Below are positions 16,408 through 21,152 of a stretch of 21,152 nt of DNA, piece after piece. Each line of letters starts with the position of its first letter. Within the stretch, counting starts at the first letter, position 1. Under the pieces are notes generated by a model that was not told the DNA's origin, made no database searches, and was given only the letters and a program-made list of their open reading frames with translations. The stretch comes from Phaeoceros laevis (taxonomy: Eukaryota > Anthocerotophyta > Anthocerotopsida > Notothyladales). The position numbers and the translations under genes were made by a program. Location: assembly GCA_049999765.1 (NCBI GenBank), contig JBNGIQ010008656.1, positions 1 to 21,152 on the forward strand. The letters are read 5' to 3'.

Positions 16408-18193
16408 CGCTGCAGTGTGATCGCTCCTTCACGCTACAAAACTATTTGAAAACCTCAGGCGAGCCTGCCGAAACTCAAAGATCAGCAAAATCCTCCAGCA
16501 TCAAACCTTACATTACTGCCAAGCACAAGAGAACGCCGCGCTCTCTCAGAGATTGACAGCATGCTGCTTTTCCTGCCATAGCTGCTGTTGTCGCTCAGTG
16601 AGTCAGTTGTCAGGAGCTACAAGATGCACCATCACTTGCTGCAAACTCGAAATCTTGACTTGGTTTGGACCACTACTACAGCACGCAATACACCTCAAAT
16701 GCTATCGCAATTGCGCTCCGGTGAAACACTAATTTCATGCTTTGAACATTTCATGCTTCGAGAATAATCTCAGGTTTTTCTAATGAACCTAATAAATTCA
16801 AATGTGTGAGTCGTGAATAGTTAATAAGATAAGGACAAAGTTTATTACATTGAACGTATCGCATGCCAACCATAGCTAAACCATCATCTCATTTTAGAGA
16901 GACATGGTGGCTACCCTAGTTCAACCTGGGAGCCATGCAGAATGGGTGACCGGCGGCATACAGTTCTCGTAATGACATTACTGTACCCGTTCGCATGCGA
17001 GTGCCCAATCCAGGGCAAGGAGGGACCCTCTATGGGACTGTCTAACCTCCTCAAATGACCATCACATCACTTACCCCGGGGTGTGGAGAACTTGATGCCA
17101 CGGTTGCTTATGTTGCTGGGTGATTAGCTCAGAAACAAGCTTTCGAGTTGATGGGCGGAGGTTAAATACTATTCAAAGGTTATTGCAACATTCGAAGTAT
17201 ATATATATATCCAAGTCAGAACTAGAAGTAATAGTAACCCTTAGTGCTCTAGACAGTCTAGTTTCATACGCCTGCAACACACTTCTTCAATAACATATTT
17301 CATCTACTCTGGGCCGAACGAGAACTCCGATATAGACACTCACCAATACGTGGCAAGCAGCCACATACAACTGACAAGACTTTTTTTTTTGCGAACTTGA
17401 CACTTTTTATAGATAAACTAGCAACGTATGTGACAAGGCTTAAGACACCCGATCAACCTTGTTGCTTGGTTACTCAATAGCAAAAGTACACTCTTGAATG
17501 TATGTATACTCCAAAATGTTGGATGATTTATTGTGTTTACCATAGACGAGTGATAATGGGACCATGAAAACCTTCTTTAATAGCTTGAAACACATTATGT
17601 AGCTTGCTATTGTAGTAATGATGTCACATCAAAATGATGGCATGCTCAATTTGCCTATGGACTATCGTGTGACTAGGGTACAATACAATTCGTTGTACGC
17701 GGGCCAATAAAGAACTTTTCTTTCCTTTACACTAGGATCCTTACCAATATGTTACAGAATAAGCATGCACTAGCTCAAGAGAAGCATGCTCAATTTATTG
17801 AAATGGTAGGACGATGAAAAATACACATCTAGATTCTAATGATAATAATCGCATCACATCCCCAGGTGCCCTATGATTGGATCAAAATCAATTTTTTTTT
17901 CCTTTCTATTGCTCCAAATATTGTATGTGAAGTTCATGTTNNNNNNNNNNTCTCATTATGGAAGGTACCATAATTTATGAAATTTTCATTACCGGTATTA
18001 ATCACTAAATTAGAGAAGTAAGCCGTTACTATGTAAGGCTCTAATTTTTTGTTTGATTTTAGCATTTTGAGGTAACTGAAAGTTTCTAGTATTTAATATA
18101 TACTATTTTGAGTTCGTACTTGCTATATGTTTATATTCAATTTTCAGCATCTAATACTATAAGAGTGAATTATCAGTATGCAGGTCTCATTAA
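16408..18193. other. Repeat-like intergenic DNA with assembly gap
   Basis: No gene could be supported. Contents noted are a (TA)n run at 17198-17210, T tracts near 17380 and 17893, AT-rich DNA thereafter and a ten-N gap at 17941-17950. The stretch 16860-17340 is richer in GC and might be part of an LTR, but no TG...CA boundaries or primer binding site could be fixed. Confidence 0.45.
17941..17950. other. Assembly gap (10 N)
   Basis: Ten consecutive Ns; the true size of the missing sequence is unknown. Confidence 0.99.
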
Positions 18194-18263
18194 CAATCAT
18201 AGCACCGTGAACGTCTCTTATTCTTGCTCAATCATGGCACCGTGAACGTCTCTTATTCTAGCT
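18194..18263 (+). repeat. Tandem 35-bp duplication upstream of CASPL gene
   Basis: Two adjacent units, 18194-18228 and 18229-18263, each starting CAATCAT and containing GGCACCGTGAACGTC or a one-base variant, agree at 33 of 35 positions. They lie about 140-210 bases before the CASPL start codon, in its probable promoter. Confidence 0.85.
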
Positions 18264-18403
18264 TATGAGAACTGTGGAATGCCGTATAGTTGAGAGTAAT
18301 CAGTCACTCATCAACTGAGGTTCTGGAGAGTAGATTGTGAGTTGCTTTAACGTAAAACACACTATTTTGTTTTAAGTGCACCTCCATCAGCAACTATCTG
18401 AAT

Positions 18404-19009
18404 ATGGGTAGGGATGAAGAGAAGGGAGTGGTGTCCCCTAGCAGAGAAGGCCATGAAGACCTTTTTGCTAGGGCACCTAAGTCAGCAAGGTCATCCAAAT
18501 TCAATAGATGGCCTAATATCATGCTAAGGCTTTTCGCATTTCTAGGAACGCTTGGAGCGTTGATCTTCCTCATAGTATCAAATCAAGAGAAAGTTTTCCC
18601 AAACCCTCGTCAGCTAGGGTCGTATGTCACTCATTATGCAAAGTGGCAATATGCAGATCCCTTTAAGTACTTCCTTGCAGCAAATGTAGCGGTAGCTACC
18701 TACTCTCTCGGAAAGATGCTTATGACATTATTCAGCAAAGATAGATCATCTTTTGTTGAATTCACTATAGATCTTATTGTAGCTATCATTCTTATGTCAG
18801 CAGCAAGCTCAGCAACTACCTTGGCATATCTCGCAAAAAAAGGAGACGAACATATGCACTGGGATGCAATTTGTGATGAGTCTAGATTTCAAGTATTCTG
18901 CTACAAAATTGGTGGGGCATTGTTTTGCAGTTTCATTGGATGGATCAACCTTGCTATTTCCACAGTTTGTTCTGCCAACCGTCTTCGACATAGGCCTGAC
19001 AGTACCTAG
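18404..19009 (+). CDS. CASP-like membrane protein (CASPL, DUF588), single exon
   Basis: A 201-aa four-helix membrane protein of the CASP/CASPL family (MARVEL-related). CASPs scaffold the Casparian strip domain in the endodermal plasma membrane; the wider CASPL group is plasma-membrane located with mostly unknown roles. Order: hydrophilic N terminus (1-36), TM1 about 40-59 with the conserved Arg R42, an extracellular loop, TM2 about 87-108, TM3 about 119-143 with the conserved Asp D123, a second loop with C157 and C166, which may form a disulfide, TM4 about 169-190 and a short tail. The length is normal and all four helices are present. The absence of introns is notable because many CASPL genes are split. 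The subgroup was not determined. Confidence 0.9.
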   Translation: MGRDEEKGVVSPSREGHEDLFARAPKSARSSKFNRWPNIMLRLFAFLGTLGALIFLIVSNQEKVFPNPRQLGSYVTHYAKWQYADPFKYFLAANVAVATYSLGKMLMTLFSKDRSSFVEFTIDLIVAIILMSAASSATTLAYLAKKGDEHMHWDAICDESRFQVFCYKIGGALFCSFIGWINLAISTVCSANRLRHRPDST

Positions 19010-19537
19010 AGCATATCCCAACTTACTTTATGAATATTTCTCAAGGAATAATAGACTAAATATTTCGTTGATTGACTCATTGTGATCATGAATTTTCTTT
19101 GGTTTTTACGGTGCTAATATATTAGGCTAAAGGAGCCACTTTGCATACCAGGTTATTGGAGATGGGAATCAAAATGGAATGAAATACGTTATTCTTTTTA
19201 AGAAACACTATTTTTCTTTGTGAACAAGTTTTTGCAACTTAGCCTACAATAGACTTTAATTAAGCAACTCATTTATGGAATTTTAAGGTTAGCTAGGAGA
19301 TTGGCACGAGCACTTGTGAGTTGTAATCTTTCATTGTATTTGGAGGCTTTTTATAGTGTAAGGACAAACAATTTATATCTCACTTACCCCAAAGGTAAAT
19401 TTAGTTTTTTTAGTCTCCATTTTCAATCTGTGCTGCTGCTAGGGACTGAAGTTCTGTGTAACGCAACGAGACAAGTGTTGAGGCTTGGGGTGCACTCGTA
19501 GGTGGACATGCCCGAGACTAGCTCGGGGGGCCCAACA
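19010..19537. other. AT-rich spacer between convergent CASPL and DUF247 genes
   Basis: This contains presumed 3' UTRs of both genes. A small GC foldback, CCCGAG (19511-19516) with CTCGGG (19522-19527), lies 10 bases beyond the DUF247 stop. No gene was seen. Confidence 0.5.
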
Positions 19538-21097
19538 CTAGCGGTCCGGCGGCTTCCAGTAGGCTACCATTGCCATGATAGCCTGCAGCACAGTCGACAC
19601 GGTGATAAAAAAAATAGCTATGACTGTCAGGCCACGCAAAGGATTTGCACAGTGCCTGACCCTGAAGTCACCAAACCACTCCTTGGCTTTAGCTCTCTCA
19701 AGCTTACTGACACTCTTCTGCAATGTCCCCCAGTACTGAGGTGGGTTGGAGGGGATGAAGAGACCCTCGCACATGCCATTCCAATGCTGGGATACAGCCT
19801 TATCGTTACTCAGCTGGTTGACAATTATCCCACACTTGGTCAGAAGCCGGACATCTTCAGCGTTATCCACCAAGCAGCTCATCAAATACAAATAGGTCCT
19901 GAGATCAGCCCGCACATTACCCTTGATCTGAAGCTGCTCGTACAGTGCAAGGTTCCGAAACTGTGCTGCTGTGTGATCGTTCATGATGAGCTTGGGCAGC
20001 AGCAAAGTGTTGCTGCGCCTATCAAACTCTATCCCTTCCAGCGTGAGAGCATGTCCACAGACCTTGAAACTGACACCTAACTGCCTCAGACTTGTAGCTG
20101 GGGGGACCCTATATCGGTTCCTGATGCCTTCCTGTGGATTGTCTTTCCCACCCCCTTCCCTGGACAGCGGCATCCATTTAGGCCAGGTCCGGGGGACAGA
20201 CTCTTCAAGCGGCCGTGGATTATAACCTCCACAGATTGCCAGGTAAGCAGCGGCTAGGATATGGTTGCACTTCCACAGAGCATCAGGACTTTGTGCAGAA
20301 AAATGCTTGGCCAAGTGCTTCTCCAAAACATCGGTTCCCAACTCCAGTTCCACCCCATGGTTGAAAGGGTACACAGCCGCAACCACCTGCAGGAGAAGGT
20401 TGTTCAATGCTTCTTGCGCCACACTATCAACATCATCAGTACTAGTGAAAGACACTTGTTTCAACGATGACTCCGCCTTGCACAATTGCCGGATGACTGC
20501 CAGCAGCAGAGACATGGGCACTTGGTTCTCCACAATCAGCAGATCCCGGTACAGAGGGTACCGCCGTGCCTCAAATCGAGAGTCCCGGAATATGTGCTTA
20601 AACGGGTAACCCCAGCACTCCCATTCCAGAGTAGAGCGCAGGTATGCACAGAGGAACAGAGCGTCCACAGCTAGCACAACACGAGGCGGGTGTCGCTTTC
20701 CAACACTCTCACCGCTCTCTTCCGAGATGGGGTATCGTGGCTGAAATGCATCGTAGGCTGCCTCTGCTTTCTCCAAATCAAGCGCCTTACAGAAGTCTTC
20801 CCATGTCTTCGACTCCATATGGTCAGTGGGGCTGCAAGCAGCAGTTGGGGACGAGCCTGGTCCTCGAGCCAGCGCTCTGGCGACAGTGACTTTAAAGCTG
20901 TCCATACCCCCAGGAGCTGTCTCAAGGCTCCTATGTGTGTAGAGACCCAACCGCAACTCCATCGGATGGAAGTGCTCTGGGGAAGCGACCTTGATGTAAT
21001 CGGGGACCCGAAAAATGACGATGCCCCGGTCATCCCTCTCCTCGTCTCCAATCACAAGAAAGAAGTCAGACACAGCAGTAACTGTTGCAGACCCCAT
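19538..21097 (-). CDS. DUF247 domain protein (possibly 5'-partial)
   Basis: A plant-specific DUF247 (UPF0481) protein, probably anchored by a C-terminal membrane helix. The first in-frame ATG is at 21097-21095, giving 519 aa, but the frame has no stop up to the right edge, so an upstream start or exon cannot be excluded. Family landmarks, numbered from that ATG: RVPDYI near 30, VVLAVDALFLCAYL (140-153, in place of the usual DGCFLLE-type block), ENQVPMSLLL (190-199), FRNLALYEQ, LMSCLVDNAEDVRLL and KCGIIVNQL in the C-terminal half, and a hydrophobic LTVIAIFFITVSTVLQAIMA segment (from about 490) near the C terminus. There are no introns in the visible part. The biochemical function of the family is unknown; some grass members act at the S and Z self-incompatibility loci, which does not by itself indicate a role here. 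Confidence 0.9.
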   Translation of the reverse strand: MGSATVTAVSDFFLVIGDEERDDRGIVIFRVPDYIKVASPEHFHPMELRLGLYTHRSLETAPGGMDSFKVTVARALARGPGSSPTAACSPTDHMESKTWEDFCKALDLEKAEAAYDAFQPRYPISEESGESVGKRHPPRVVLAVDALFLCAYLRSTLEWECWGYPFKHIFRDSRFEARRYPLYRDLLIVENQVPMSLLLAVIRQLCKAESSLKQVSFTSTDDVDSVAQEALNNLLLQVVAAVYPFNHGVELELGTDVLEKHLAKHFSAQSPDALWKCNHILAAAYLAICGGYNPRPLEESVPRTWPKWMPLSREGGGKDNPQEGIRNRYRVPPATSLRQLGVSFKVCGHALTLEGIEFDRRSNTLLLPKLIMNDHTAAQFRNLALYEQLQIKGNVRADLRTYLYLMSCLVDNAEDVRLLTKCGIIVNQLSNDKAVSQHWNGMCEGLFIPSNPPQYWGTLQKSVSKLERAKAKEWFGDFRVRHCANPLRGLTVIAIFFITVSTVLQAIMAMVAYWKPPDR

Positions 21098-21152
21098 TGA
21101 AATACCAGTTTGTAAGCTCGCTGGCGGAATGTATTGTGGCAACGCGCTTGAA

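Noticed and set aside
16860-17380. LTR of a retrotransposon
   Set aside because: It has a suggestive TATA-like run, but no TG/CA ends, duplicate LTR, primer binding site or polypurine tract could be found.
21098-21142. DUF247 start at 21142
   Set aside because: That codon is TTG; the first ATG in frame is at 21097. The frame stays open to the edge, so a further upstream start remains possible but unseen.
1-21152. CRISPR array or bacterial operon
   Set aside because: There are no regularly spaced repeats, and introns and plant-specific families show that this is nuclear plant DNA.

Overview
This is a piece of land-plant nuclear DNA. The evidence is short GT-AG introns, a plant SNX2-type sorting nexin, an APE1L-type AP endonuclease, an LRR receptor kinase, a CASP-like (CASPL) membrane protein, a DUF247 protein and a nuclear tRNA-Glu(UUC). 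The species cannot be named from the sequence. The compact introns and the mixture of domains would suit a seed-free plant, but that is inference. A run of ten Ns at 17941-17950 marks an assembly gap.

Layout. 1-988: the 3' end of a Helitron, with a broken helicase reading frame followed by a textbook terminal hairpin and CTAG. 989-2360: AT-rich intergenic DNA with several foldback sequences and one end of a (TAG)n-flanked repeat family. 2363-4994: promoter and five coding exons of a sorting nexin (PX plus BAR, 580 aa). 5221-5293: tRNA-Glu(UUC). 5294-7460: about 2.2 kb without a recognisable gene, holding a GC-rich palindrome and one possible orphan exon. 7461-9854: promoter and nine coding exons of an APE1L-like exonuclease III family AP endonuclease (369 aa). 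10400-10502: a perfect 24-bp inverted repeat, resembling a miRNA precursor, between the convergent AP endonuclease and receptor kinase genes. 10514-13468 (minus): an intronless LRR receptor kinase of 984 aa. 13469-18193: repeat-rich DNA with a TIR-like miniature element (13947-14363) and two decayed protein-coding fossils in opposite orientations (14460-15140 plus, 15470-16407 minus) that share a short homologous segment. 18194-18263: a tandem 35-bp repeat upstream of an intronless CASPL gene (18404-19009). 19538 to near the right edge (minus): an intronless DUF247 gene whose reading frame stays open to the edge.

The genes do not form a pathway. They are ordinary independent plant genes (endosomal sorting, DNA repair, surface receptor, membrane scaffold, DUF247) separated by transposon debris. 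The points most worth a second look are: the receptor kinase, which joins an LRR ectodomain to a non-RD kinase resembling the LRK10L/WAKL type; the perfect foldback starting 11 nt beyond its stop codon; the intact Helitron terminus; and the inverted pair of unidentified coding fossils at 14.5-16.4 kb.
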